Below are positions 42,903 through 54,558 of a DNA stretch of 64,000 bases, piece after piece (positions within the stretch are counted from its first letter, which is position 1; every line of letters starts with the position of its first letter). Under the pieces are notes generated by a model. The model was given only the letters and a program-made list of their open reading frames with translations. It was not told the origin of the DNA and ran no database searches. Both the position numbers and the translations under genes were made by a program. The DNA is from Ryuthela nishihirai (taxonomy: Eukaryota > Arthropoda > Arachnida > Araneae > Heptathelidae). The stretch lies in NCBI GenBank assembly GCA_038380435.1, contig JAWZYU010000020.1:46842307-46906306 (forward strand), in the 5' to 3' direction.

Positions 42903-44480
42903 AAACAAAACCATTAACGAAAACGGAGGTGGCCTCACAGCAAACTGGAGCTTCTGAGCGTCTTAAAACGGAACCATTAACTAAAACGGAGGTGGCCTCA
43001 CAGCAAACTGGAGCTTCTGAGCGCCTTAAAACGAAACCATTAACTAAAACGGAGGTGGCCTCTCAGCAAACTGGAGATTCTGAGCGCCTTAAAACGAAAC
43101 CATTAACTAAAACGGAGGTGGCCTCACAGCAAACTGGAGATTCTGAGCGCCTTAAAACGAAACCATTAACGAAAACGGAGGTGGCCTCACAGCAAACTGG
43201 AGCTTCCGAGCGCCTTAAAACGAAACCATTAACTAAAACGGAGGTGGCCTCACAGCAAACTGAAGATTCTGAGCGTCTTAAAACGAAACCATTAACTAAA
43301 ACGGAGGTGACCTCACAGCAAAACTGGCGCTTCTGAACGTCTTAAAACCAAACACATTAACGAAAACGGAGGTGGCCTCACAGCAAAACTGGAGCTTCTG
43401 GGCGTCTTAAAACAAAACCATTAACGAAAACGGAAGTGACCTCACAGCAAACTGGAGATTCTGAGAGTCTCAAAACGAAACCATTAACCAAAACGGGGGT
43501 GGCCTCACCGCAAACTGGGGCTTCTGAACGTCTTAAAACAAAACACATTAACGGAAACGGAGGTGACCTCACAGCAAACTGGAGCTTCTGAGCGTCTTAA
43601 AACAAAACCATTAACCAAAACGGAGGTGGCCTCACAGCAAACTGGAGCTTCTGAGCGTCTTAAAACAAAACCGTTAACGAAAACGGAGGTGGCCTCACAG
43701 CAAACTGGATATTCTGAGCGCCTTGAAACGAAACCATTAACTAAAACGGAGGTGGCCTCACAGCAAACTGGAGATTCTGAGCGCCTTGAAACGAAACCAT
43801 TAACTAAAACGGAGGTGGCCTCACATCAAACTGGATATTCTGAGCGCCTTAAAACGAAACCATTAACTAAAACGGAGGTGGCCTCACAGCAAACTGAAGA
43901 TTCTGAGCGTCTTAAAACGAAACCATTAACTAAAACGGAGGTGACCTCACAACAAAACTGGCGCTTCTGAACGTCTTAAAACCAAACACATTAACGAAAA
44001 CGGAGGTGGCCTCACAGCAAAACTGGAGCTTCTGAGCGTCTTAAAACAAAACCATTAACGAAAGCGGAGGTGACCTCACAGCAAACTGGAGATTCTGAGC
44101 GTCTCAAAACGAAACCATTAACCAAACGGGGGTGGCCTCACCGCAAACTGGGGCTTCTGAACGTCTTAAAACAAAACACATTAACGAAAACGGAGGTGAC
44201 CTCACAGCAAACTGGAGCTTCTGAGCGTCTTAAAACAAAACCGTTAACGAAAACGGAGGTGGCCTCACAGCAAACTGGAGCTTCTGAGCGTCTTAAAACA
44301 AAACCATTAACGAAAACGGAGGTGGCCTCACAGCAAACTGGAGCTTCTGAGCGTCTTAAAACAAAACCGTTAACGAAAACGGAGGTGACCTCACAGCAAA
44401 CTGGAGCTTCTGAGCGTCTTAAAACGAAACCATTAACGAAAACGGAGGTGTCCTCACAGCAAACTGCAACGTGTGCAGTA
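42903..44480 (+). repeat. 63-bp minisatellite, about 25 copies, open in frame
   Basis: Each unit translates to about 21 residues built on SERLKTKPLTKTEV-SQQTG. Because 63 is a multiple of three, frames of 135, 135 and 142 codons stay open (42929-43336, 43563-43970, 44070-44498), broken where CAGCAAAACTGG or a lost A shifts the frame. Units differ at set positions (GGAGCTTCT or GGAGATTCT; CGCCTT or CGTCTT). A block of about 634 bp, ten units, is itself repeated (43.31 and 43.95 kb). I see no start context, splice sites or known domain. Confidence 0.93.
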
Positions 44481-44771
44481 ACTGCCAGTTTGCTGTGAAT
44501 CCACCTCCGTTGTTAGTAATGGTTCTGTTTTGAGACACTAATAACCCCGACTGTGTGTATCCGTACCTTTATTTTTTCTTAAAAAATATCTTTGCAAACA
44601 GAACGGATTTAAAACCCCGCAGCGTTCACTTTCCAACCTGGTCACTTTTATTGCTCCATTTCCTCAAAAGACAAAACTAGAAGAATAAGAAATCGCCTCT
44701 GGCGAATATGAGATGCTCGTTTTCAGAGAGGAAGAAGTTCATTATTTTTCAACTGCATCTCTCTCTAAACG
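44481..44771. other. Interval without a gene
   Basis: Begins with GCAGTAACTGCCAGTTTGCTGTGAA, which resembles the MITE interior, and then unique sequence. Confidence 0.4.
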
Positions 44772-45155
44772 TGGGTTGGGATGGTTTACGTCTGAGCTGC
44801 ACTTTACTGCACACAATCAACTAAATGGGGAGGTCACAAGGACCCCAAAGGTTCAGAAAATGTTGGTGAAGAAGATGCACTAGACAGCTTTTAAAAGACA
44901 GATGGGAGTGTTCCGTCAAGGCTATCTAGTGTGTTCTTTTTAACCTGCACAGAATATTTATATATAGTCATTCTGTACACGGGGCCACGGCTTAACCGTC
45001 CCATCTGACTGACGGCAGACTTTCCAAGCGTGGTCTTTCTCTCACCGGCGACAGTGAAGCGCGGAGATAAATCTCAACATAGGTGCATTTGGGACGCGAA
45101 CCTGGGAACTGCATATTACGAGTCTGGCGCATTACTGGCTGAGCCATCCTCCTCT
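44772..45155 (-). mobile_element. SINE A, old divergent copy
   Basis: TGGGATGGTTTACGTCTGAGCTGC through GGCGCATTACTGGCTGAGCC. Strong divergence but colinear with the family. Confidence 0.82.
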
Positions 45156-45173
45156 CTATGGGAAGGAGAAACG

Positions 45174-45509
45174 GTTGGGTTGTTTTACCTCTGAGCAGAA
45201 CATTTTTGCACACAATGGGCTAAATGGCCAGGTCACAAGGGCTCCAACACGCTCAGAGAAAGTTGAGGGAGGGGACCCACTGGAATAGCTGTTGGAAGAC
45301 AGATGGTAGCCTCCCGTCAAGACTATCCAGCGTGTGCTTTAACGTGCAGAGGGTCTGGCTCTCCAGCACACGGGACCACTGTTTAACGTCCCATCCGACG
45401 GACGGCGTCCTTTCCAAGCCCTTCGGTGTCCCCTACTGACCGTGGGAAGGGCGGGGAGTTTCGCGGAGATAAATCTCAACGCTGATCCAGCTGGGACTCG
45501 AACCCTGGA
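45174..45509 (-). mobile_element. SINE A, truncated in the head
   Basis: Moderately diverged. Ends at GGGACTCGAACCCTGG, inside box B. Confidence 0.88.
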
Positions 45510-45871
45510 AAGAGGAAGGTTAAGTGCCATTCCCCGCTCTGAAGGATTTTAATAACAGGAAGGGGGGGGGGAAGTAGTAAATGTATGCATTACACCTAGG
45601 TTGAAAAATAATTTTATAAAAGATCTCTAGAAGGTGTAAACGTATTGCATTAGTAGTGAAGAATAATTTATGAAATAAAAAAAATATTATCAGAAAGGTA
45701 TTTTGGCTTATTAACAGAAATTCTGGATGAAGCACAACATTTCGCTGTTTAAAGCCTAATATTTTGAAAATGCTATAATGCGAGAAAAAAACAATCTTAA
45801 CTCGTAACGAAATGTTTGAATCCTGACAATCCATCCAACATCTTAAACTCAATAACCCCAAAAATTCTCTC
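45510..45871. other. A+T-rich interval without a gene
   Basis: No gene. A G run of about 9 lies near 45562. Confidence 0.4.
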
Positions 45872-45900
45872 ACCAGTAGTCTGTTAAACATCGCCGAATA

Positions 45901-46283
45901 GGGGCGGGGGTGGCTCAGTCGGTAGCGCGCCAGGCTCGTAATCTGTAGTTCCCAGGTTCGAGTCCCAGCTGGGTCAGCGTTGAGATTTATCTCCGCAAAA
46001 TTCCCCGCCCTGCCCGCGGTCAGTAGGGGACACCGATGGGCTTGGAAAGGCCGCCGTCCGTCTAATGGGACGTTAAGCCGTGGCGCCGTGTGCGGGAGAG
46101 CCATACCCTGTGCACGTTAAAGAACACGCTGGATGGCCTTTGACGGGAGGCTACCATCTGTCTCCCAACAGCTGTTCCAGTGGGTCCCCTCCCCCAACCT
46201 TCTCTGAGCCTTCGGGGTCCTTGTGACCTGGCCATTTAGCCCATGGTGTGCAAAAAAGTGCCGCTCAGAGGTAAAACAACCCA
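45901..46283 (+). mobile_element. SINE A, full length, exceptionally long TSD
   Basis: About 29 bp before the head (45872-45900, ACCAGTAGTCTGTTAAAC and onward to GCCGAATA) recur after the tail (46284-46312) with one mismatch. This gives exact ends for the element. Confidence 0.97.
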
Positions 46284-46312
46284 ACCAGTAGTCTCTTAAA
46301 CATCGCCGAATA

Positions 46313-46834
46313 CCTGCCAAGAACTGTTGTCATGGTTACGAGGGCTTGGCATATGGTGGACAGGTGAGATGACCTTGGTTGTCTCCGCATTGTCCGCTAC
46401 TTTGACCTGTCCTCTCGGTGATGGTTGTTTACTGCTCCCCGTGGCAACCCAAGTCTCGCGGGGCCCCCAAACGGTAATAACTGGACCCCGAAATAGCGTA
46501 TTTTAAGAATCTTTGGGAGGTAAAGGAAAATCAGAACTCTAATTGTCGTATGTGGAGTTAATCCTCTGGCCTCTAGGGAGAGCTCTTTCTTCTTTTAGCT
46601 GTGCGTAAATTCCTGGCGATGGCATGGAATGGGCTGCCTCGATGTCACTTGTGGAAAAAGAGCTGGAAGAGAATAAAAAGCGTTAAAAGAAAAGATTCGA
46701 GGAATTTGCACAATTTCTTTTAATTCTTACTTTAAATTGAGTCAAATATTTTTGGTTAATATTACTTTTCAAAATTCGTACTTGTCCCTATATAAGGCAT
46801 TGCATTTCTCTTTCGAATGTTTGCTATTTTTCTC
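46313..46834. other. Unique interval without a recognised gene
   Basis: 46313-46490 has higher G+C and GTGGTGGACAG|GTGAGA-like splice-donor phrasing near 46362, but no open frame supports an exon. The rest is A+T rich. Confidence 0.35.
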
Positions 46835-48325
46835 CTGAGGTTTCGCCTGCCAGTGTCTCGTCATAGAGAAATCTGTGAGGTTTCATCTAATCAGGTCTCG
46901 TCGGAGAGAAATCTGTGAGGTTTCGTCCGATGGGGTCTCGTTATAGAGAAATCTATGAGGTTTCGTCCGATGGGGTCTCGCTATAGAGAAATCTGTGAGG
47001 TTTCGTCCGATGAGGTCTCGTCATAGAGAAAGCTGTGAGGTTTCGTCCGATGGGGTCTCGTTATAGAGAATTCTGTGAGGTTTCGTCCGATGGGGTCTCG
47101 TTATAGAGAAATCTGTGAGGTTTCATCTGAGGAGTCTTGTCATGGAAAATATGTGAGGTTTCGTTTGATGAGGTCTCATCATAGAGAAATCTGTGAGGTT
47201 TCGTCCAATGTGGTCTCGTCATTGAGAAATCTGTGAGGTTTCGTCTGATGGGATCTCTTATTGAGAAATCTGTGAGGTTTCATCTGATGGGGTCTCATCC
47301 TAGAGAAATGTGTGAGGTTTTGTCTGACGGTGTCTTGTTATAGAGAAATGAGATTTTGTCTGATGAGGTCTCGTCATAGAGAAATCTGTGAGGCTTCGTC
47401 CAATGGGGTCTCGTCATTGAGAAATCTGTGAGGTTTCATCTGATGGGATCTCATCCTAGAGAAATATGTGAGGTTTTGTCTGACAGTGTCTTGTCATAGA
47501 GAAATATGTGAGATTTTGTCTGATGAGGTCTCGTCATAGAGAAATCTGTGAGGTTTCGTCCAATGGGGTCTCGTCATTGAGAAATCTGTGAGGTTTCATC
47601 TGATGGGGTCTCATCCTAGAGAAATATGTGAGGTTTTGTCTGACGGTGTCTTGTCATAGAGAAATATGTGAGATTTTATCTGATGAGGTCTCGTCATAGA
47701 GAAATATGTGAGGTTTTGTCTGACGGTGTCTTGTCATAGAGAAATATGTGAGATTTTGTTTGACGAGGTCTCGTTATAGAGAAATCTGTGAGGTTTCGTC
47801 CAATGGGGTCTCGTCATTGAGAAATCTGTGAGGTTTCGTCTGATGGGGTCTCATCATAGAGAAATATATGAGGTTTTGTCTGATGGTGTCTTGTCATAAA
47901 GAAATATGTGAGGTTTTGTCTGATGAGGTCTCGTCATAGAGAAATCTGTGAGGCTTCGTCCAATGGGATCTCGTCATTGAGAAATCTGTGAGGTTTCATC
48001 TGATGGGGTCTCATTATAAAGAAATATGTGAGGTTTTGTCTGACGGTGTCTTGTCACAGAGAAATATGTGAGATTTTGTCTGATGAGGTCTCGTTATAGA
48101 GAAATCTGTGAGGTTTCGTCCAATGGGGTCTATTCATTGAGAAATCTGTGAGGTTTCATCTGATGGGGTCTCATCATAGAGAAATATGTGAGGTTTTGTC
48201 TGACGGTGTCTTGTCATAGAGAAATATGTGAGATTTTGTCTGATGAGGTCTCGTCATAGAGAAATCTTTGAGGTTTCATCTTATGAGGTCTCGACATAGA
48301 GAAATCTACGAAGTTTCGTCTGCTC
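46835..48325. repeat. 40-bp minisatellite with 160-bp higher-order unit
   Basis: About 37 units based on GTGAGGTTTCGTC-GATGGGG plus TCTCGTCATAGAGAAATCT. From about 47360 four unit types repeat in order, so CTGATGAGGTCTCGTCATAG returns at 47521, 47681, 47921, 48081 and 48241: 160 bp, with one extra 80-bp step. The left third is less ordered. 40 is not a multiple of three and no frame stays open. Confidence 0.94.
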
Positions 48326-49329
48326 TTTCGTCAATCTGTTTATTCATTTCAATGCAGACGAGTTGGAACTCGAACAGTTGTCCATAAGATCTACTTTAGG
48401 CATCCATGCGACCTCTCGTAACCTACAATGCAACAAAACGCAAAATGCCGAAGGATCGTGCAAAATCTGCATTCGCTATCAACTTCAATGTTTAAATTTG
48501 CCCAAGAATCAACAGGAACAGCTAAACCTTTCAACAGATTTGTGTCCCTATATTTTTGGTTACCATCTGTATAATCAGCTTGCTAAACATATGCATTAAA
48601 CGATAAAACTAAAGAACAGATGATGAGAAAGCTGTTGCATTTAGCAGAGTAAAACGTTCAAACTTTTTCACTTCAGAGGAAGGGGGAGGGGACTATTTTC
48701 TGGAAGCTGCTACATGCGCCATTGAGCAAACCACTCCAATTAACAGGTCGCCTTTGCATTGTCTCTGTACTGATGCTCTTTGTAATTCATTTGATGTTCA
48801 TGACCTGATTGCTAAACTGCAAATCCAATCCATACTTTCATTAAGTGTAGTTCTTTCACCAAGCTTTTAATTATTTCTTTTTTTAATTTTGAGAGCGAGT
48901 ACTCAGTGTTTCTTTTTAAACAGAAAAACCTTGGTTTTTGAAGTCCCACCACAAATGGCATATGACAAAATCATTTGCGACTGTGGTCTCATTAAAGATC
49001 AAAGGTTACACTTTCCTCCAGTTCTCGCAGGAATTTCTGGAATCTTTACCCGACGGAAAACCTTTTGTTTATGCTTATCTCTTAATCTTCTTAATGATCA
49101 TTTTTAGCTTAAAGTCCGTTTTTTTATCGTTCGGTAAGAATACCAGGCAAAGCCTCTCTTAGGATAAAGGCAGAGTGAAGTTTTTTTTTTGTTTCTCACA
49201 ATTTCTTTTCTATTTTTTATTCAGCAATGTCGATGTTTTCATTTTAAAAATTTTACGTTGTCAGCATTACTGACTGTTGTTTTGAAACGTATTCTTTCTG
49301 AACGAAATTGTAGGAGCTCAGTAGTATTA
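48326..49329. other. Unique interval with several coding-like frames
   Basis: A plus-strand frame at 48363-48599 (78 codons, six Cys) ends LAKHMH. A frame without a Met, about 48613-48870, includes FFTSEEGGGDYFLEAATCA and HCLCTDALCNSFDVHDL, and another lies at 48889-49107. They read more like protein than most chance frames but match no family I know. If they were exons the splice sites are not obvious. They may be a decayed gene or transposon. Confidence 0.3.
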
Positions 49330-51145
49330 AGTACGAAGTGGTCCTTCTGTTACCTAAGGTACCACTAGAGGGACACAAAGTATCCTCTATTATTTGAGGT
49401 ACCACTGGAGGGACGGATATCTTTCTTATTTAAGGTACTGGCAGAAAGATACAGAGGCTGTTATATTACATCTAGCAGTACTGGAGGTACACAAATGGTT
49501 CTTCTGTTACCTGAGGTACCGCTAGAGGGACACAAAGGCTCCTCTATTATTTGAGGTACCACTGGAGGGACTGATATCTTTCTTATTTAAGGTACTGGCA
49601 GAAAGATACAGAGGCTGTTATATTACATCTAGCAGTACTGGAGGTACACAAATGGTTCTTCTGTTACCTGAGGTACCGCTAGAGGGACACAAAGGCTCCT
49701 CTATTATTTGAGGTACCACTGGAGGGACGGATATCTTTCTTATTTAAGGTACTGGCAGAAAGATACAGAGGCTGTTATATTACATCTAGCAGTACTGGAG
49801 GTACACAAATGGTTCTTCTGTTACCTGAGGTACCGCTAGAGGGACACAAAGGCTCCTCTATTATTTGAGGTACCACTGGAGGGACGGATATCTTTCTTAT
49901 TTAAGGTACCGGCAGAAAGATACAGAGGCTGTTATATTACATCTAGCAGTACTGGAGGTACACAAATGGTTCTTCTGTTACCTAAGGTACCGCTAGAGGG
50001 ACACAAAGTATCCTCTATTATTTGAGGTACCACTGGAGGGACGGATATCTTTCTTATTTAAGGTACTGGCAGAAAGATACAGAGGCTGTTATATTACATC
50101 TAGCAGTACTGGAGGTACACAAATGGTTCTTCTGTTTCCTAAGGTACCGCTGGAGGAACACAAAGGCTCCTCTATTATTTGAGGTACCACTGGAGGGACG
50201 GATATCTTTCTTATTTAAGGTACCGGCAGAAAGATACAGAGGCTGTTATATTACATCTAGCAGTACTGGAGGTACACAAATGGTTCCTCTGTTACCTAAG
50301 GTACCGCTGGAGGAACACAAAGGCTCCTCTATTATTTGAGGTACCACTGGAGGGACGGATATCTTTCTTATTTAAGGTACCGGCAGAAAGATACAGAGGC
50401 TGTTATATTACATCTAGCAGTACTGGAGGTACACAAATGGTTCTTCTGTTACCTAAGGTACCGCTAGAGGGACACAAAGGCTCCTCTATTTTTTGAGGTA
50501 CCACTGGATGGACGGATATCTTTCTTATTTAAGGTACCGGCAGAAAGATACAGAGGCTGTTATATTACATCTAGCAGTACTGGAGGTACACAAATGGTTC
50601 TTCTGTTACCTAAGGTACCGCTAGAGGGACACAAAGGCTCCTCTATTATTTGAGGTACCACTGGAGGGACGGATATCTTTCTTATTTAAGGTACTGGCAG
50701 AAAGATACAGAGGCTGTTATATTACATCTAGCAGTACTGGAGGTACACAAATGGTTCTTCTGTTTCCTAAGGTACCGCTGGAGGAACACAAAGGCTCCTC
50801 TATTATTTGAGGTACCACTGGAGGGACGGATATCTTTCTTATTTAAGGTACCGGCAGAAAGATACAGAGGCTGTTATATTACATCTAGCAGTACTGGAGG
50901 TACACAAATGGTTCTTCTGTTACCTAAGGTACCGCTAGAGGGACACAAAGGCTCCTCTATTTTTTGAGGTACCACTGGAGGGACGGATATCTTTCTTATT
51001 TAAGGTACCGGCAGAAAGATACAGAGGCTGTTATATTACATCTAGCAGTACTGGAGGTACACAAATGGTTCTTCTGTTACCTGAGGTACCGCTAGAGGGA
51101 CACAAAGGCTCCTCTATTATTTGAGGTACCACTGGAGGGATACAG
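49330..51145. repeat. 157-bp minisatellite, about 11.5 copies
   Basis: GGACGGATATCTTTC recurs every 157 bp (50040, 50197, 50354, 50511, 50668, 50825, 50982). Each unit consists of four diverged parts of about 39 bp, each with a GGTAC core (GAGGTACCACTGGAGGGAC, AAGGTACTGGCAGAAAG, CTGGAGGTACACAAATGG, GAGGTACCGCTAGAGGGAC). 157 shifts the frame by one per unit, so the 105-codon frames inside overlap and are by-products. Confidence 0.95.
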
Positions 51146-51891
51146 ATACAGAAAGAAGACACCGATGGGCTTGAAAAGGTCGCCATTCGTCGGAATCGCA
51201 ACCTAACGCGGTGGATGCTTTCCAGAAGTGTTCAACTAAACACCCCAGAGCAGTGTAATGTTAAATAAATAAACGGTAGCTATGCGCTAAGTGAAATTCA
51301 CATTCGCTGGTGTTATAGTAAACGTAAAAACTCAGCAAAAAAAACCCCCGTAAAATATGATAAATAGATTTTTACTGAAAAATAAAATAAACACTTAACA
51401 TAAAATAATGACATAATGGTAATTTAGACGTAAAATTAATAACACCATGTAGGCTAACCATAAAAATCTCAAACCGTGGAACCTAAATATAAAACGAATA
51501 ATACCATTCTTTCGGAGTTGGCTGCTGAATCAAATCAACGGCCTGCTCTCTTTCGAAAAAAAAAAGGAATCCGTCCTCGATAAATTGGATCTCTTTTTTT
51601 CACTTGGTACATGATAACTGTTTATAACACTAAGGCTGCATATCACAACTGCGTCTGAAGATACTTTATCGTGTGAAGTTACAGTGATTATGGAAAAAAA
51701 ATGCTTTGATAACAACTTTCATGAGATCTGCTGCTCATTAATAAATTACTTCATCAGCTATGTGTTGTTTACGATTTGCATAAAAAAACTCTATGAATAC
51801 AGTTTTTTTCTTCGCAATTTAGAGCAAAAAAAAAATGAATATTTTGACACCGCATTTTAACGAACCTGCGTTGGACGGGGGCAAGTTAAGA
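51146..51891. other. Interval without a recognised gene
   Basis: ACACCGATGGGCTTGAAAAGG near 51160 is a short SINE A centre remnant. The remainder is A+T rich with no domain. Confidence 0.45.
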
Positions 51892-51903
51892 GAAGGGGGA
51901 GGG

Positions 51904-52286
51904 TTGGGTTGTTTTACCTCTGAGCGGCACTTTTTTGCACACCATGGGCTAAATGGCCAGGTCACATTGACCCCGAAGGCTCAGAGAAGGTTGGGGGAGG
52001 GGACCCACTGGAACAGCTGTTGGGAGACAGATGGTAGCCTCCCGTCAAGGCCATGCAGCGTGTTCTTTAACGTGCACAGGGTATGGCTTTCCCGCACACG
52101 GGGCCACGGCTTAACGTCCCATCCGACGGACGGTGGTCTTTCCAAGCCCATCGGTGTCCCCTACTGACCGTGGGCAGGGCGGGTAATTTTGCGGAGATAA
52201 ATCTCAACGCTGACTCAGCTGGGACTCGAACCTGGGAACTACAGATTACGAGCCTGGCGCGCTACCGACTGAGCCACCCCCGCCCT
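51904..52286 (-). mobile_element. SINE A, full length, 12-bp TSD
   Basis: GAAGGGGGAGGG at 51892 and 52287. Low divergence. Confidence 0.95.
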
Positions 52287-52299
52287 GAAGGGGGAGGGA

Positions 52300-52326
52300 G
52301 TTTTGTGTGTGTGTGTGTGTGTGTGT
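52300..52326. repeat. (GT)n microsatellite
   Basis: About twelve GT units directly after the TSD of the preceding SINE. 52327-52593 then contains no gene. Confidence 0.9.
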
Positions 52327-52593
52327 CCTACATGTACTAAAAAGGAATCAGCGATGGAATTGAAAATGACCTCATCCTCTGCATAGCTCAATAATCAGAG
52401 CACGTGACTTGATATCAGGAGGTAATGGATGCGTATCCCTTTGAGGCGAAAATTATTTTTTCATGAAAACCTTTTATGAGGTACTATGCAGACATTGCTT
52501 GGGATTTTCTCTTCTATTCAAATAATTTTTTATATTTAATTAAATTACGGATAGGTTTAATTTTGTTATGAATAAAAAAAAAAGTTTAAATCT

Positions 52594-52775
52594 CGTGGTC
52601 TAGTGGTCAGCGAGCTTGGCTACTGATCAAAGGGATCTGGGTTCGAGCCCCGGGTATGGCTTGGATGTTTGTGTTGGTTTTCTGCTGAGGTCCCGCCATC
52701 CTCACAAATCTTTCCCTATAGCGAATTAAACGGTCAGACCTCTGTGGCAAGCAGCTGTTTCAGGGGGTATTTCTT
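52594..52775 (+). mobile_element. SINE B, full length with internal loss
   Basis: CTCGTGGTCTAGTGGTCAGCGAGC and box B GGTTCGAGCCCCGGG. The segment with CTGACAGGCTCC is missing (AAACGGTCAGACC), while GGCAAGCAGCTG and the tail remain. Confidence 0.88.
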
Positions 52776-52794
52776 TACCATTGTAAATAATAAT

Positions 52795-52998
52795 AAAATA
52801 AATAAATACCCACTCAAGCAGCTGCTTGCACAGAGGTCTGACAGGAGCCTGTCAGTTTATATGCCATAGTAGGTCTGTGAGGATAGCAGGACCTCAGCAG
52901 GAAAACAACACACATATCCATGCCTTATCCGGGTCTCGAACCTAGGTCCCTTAGATCAGTAACCAAGCGCGCTAACCACTCGGCTACGGGACGGCCCA
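52795..52998 (-). mobile_element. SINE B, full length, inverted beside another copy
   Basis: Tail to tail with 52594-52775, separated by about 20 bp of A+T-rich tail. Head on the minus strand: GGGCCGTCCCGTAGCCGAGTGG. Confidence 0.9.
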
Positions 52999-53143
52999 TG
53001 ATTGTATAATATTGAAAAAAAGATAGTTTGGATAATAATATGTTATATCTACAAAAAAAAAACTACTGCCAGTATTTTTATCACTACCGTTAGTTTAGTC
53101 ATTAAGACAGAAAAATATTTTCGAGCAGCCTTGTCAAGAAAGG

Positions 53144-53475
53144 AATGTTTTAACTCTAAGCGCCATTTTTTTGTTTGCACAAAATGGACTAAATGGCTAG
53201 GTCACAAGAACCCCCGATGGCTCAGAGAAAGTTTGTGAAAGGGGACCCGTTGAATAGCTGTTAGGAGACATGATGGAGGTCAGTACAGCGTGTTCTTTAA
53301 CGTGCACGACTCTCCCGAACACAGAGCCACGACTTTACCCCACATCCAATGGACGACGTCCTTTCCATAGCCGTCGGTGTCCCCTTCTGATCGAGGACAA
53401 AGTTGGGGACTTTGCAGAGATAAATCGCAACGCTGGCGTAGGATGGACTCGAACGTGGAACTGCAGATTACGTGC
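53144..53475 (-). mobile_element. SINE A, old divergent copy
   Basis: GTTTTAACTCTAAGCGCC through CGTGGAACTGCAGATTACG. It ends at the anticodon arm. Confidence 0.8.
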
Positions 53476-53574
53476 TTCTTGTGAAGAGAAACATCCAGAG
53501 TTAAGAGTATATTGAATGCCAAAACCAATGTGGCCTGTACCGTAGAACGCGTTCGCATATATTCCCGCAGCTAG

Positions 53575-53662
53575 TGGAGTCGAAACGATTAATCCTCACT
53601 CTGTTCTCAGTGAGAAATCGATTCTTGGAGAGACCTTCGTCCTTCGGATAAAACGTTAAATC
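53575..53662 (+). mobile_element. SINE A, old central fragment
   Basis: GTTCTCAGTGAGAAATCGAT, CCTTCGTCCTTCGGATAAAAC and GTTAAATCAAGG follow the order of the SINE centre at low identity. The next SINE inserted at its right end. Confidence 0.55.
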
Positions 53663-53674
53663 AAGGACACGTTG

Positions 53675-54240
53675 GGTTGTTGGGTTGGGTTGGGTTGTTT
53701 TACCTCTGAGCGGCACTTTTTTTCACACCATGGGCTAAATGGCCAGGTCACATTGACCCCGAAGGCTCAGAGAAGGTTGGGGGAGGGGACCCACTGGAAC
53801 AGCTGTTGGGAGACAGATGGTAGCCTCCCATCAAGGCCATCCAGCGTGTTCTTTAACGTTGGGTTTTTTACCTCTGAGCGGCACTTTTTTGCACACCATG
53901 GGCTAAATGGCCAGGTCACATGGACCCCGAAGGCTCAGAGAAGGTTGGGGGAGGGGACCCACTGGAACACCTGTTGGGAGACAGATGGTAGCCTCCCGTC
54001 AAGGCCATCCAGCGAGTTCTTTAACGTGCACAGGGTATGTCTCTCCCGCACACGTAGCCACGGCTTAACGTCCCATCCGACGGACGGCGGCCTTTCCAAG
54101 CCCATCGGTGTCTCCTACTGACCGTGGGCAGGGCGGGGAATTTTGCGGAGATAAATCTCAACGCTGACCCAGCTGGGACTCGAACCTGGGAACTACAGAT
54201 CACGAGCCTGGCGCGCTACCGACTGAGCCACCCTCGCCCC
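53675..54240 (-). mobile_element. SINE A with dimeric tail, one TSD around the whole
   Basis: Two tail units joined at TTCTTTAACGTTGGGTT, then body and head. AAGGACACGTTG at 53663-53674 and 54241-54252 encloses all 566 bp. Confidence 0.95.
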
Positions 54241-54252
54241 AAGGACACGTTG

Positions 54253-54546
54253 ATACGTCATTGATTGGAACAGCTGTTGAGCAAAAGGATAGATATTAAA
54301 TATACATAAAAAATAAGCGATTTAATTTATCTAAAATTTAACTGAAATCTATTTACTTTTAAGCCGCGTAAAATAAAATTAATTATTCGTTGTGAATATT
54401 TTAAAACTGGTTGCTTGATGTTTAAAATTACTAGTTACCAGTTGAATTTTATGGAATAAAAGTTCAATTTAAATAGCTATATGTTTAAAAATTTATTCTT
54501 CTGTTACTGCAGTGCCCGGGTCTCATATAGGAGGCTTCGATTAAGT
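54253..54546. other. A+T-rich interval, possible old repeat
   Basis: 54316-54365 resembles 1424-1470, and TTCTGTTACTGCAGTGCCCGG near 54498 resembles TTTCTGTTACTGCACTGTTCGG near 616. No gene. Confidence 0.45.
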
Positions 54547-54558
54547 CCTTTGTACAAA

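Noticed and set aside
42903..44480. CRISPR-like or silk-like gene array
   Set aside because: There are no spacers, and the 21-residue repeat is Lys/Thr/Glu/Gln rich, with frame breaks and no terminal domains or signal peptide. It fits a minisatellite better.
46835..48325. CRISPR-like regular repeats
   Set aside because: Units are contiguous diverged 40-bp repeats with no unique spacers, in a metazoan context.
50022..50967. Repeated 105-codon frames in the 49-51 kb array
   Set aside because: The 157-bp unit shifts frame at each repeat, so identical frames overlap. They are by-products of the array.
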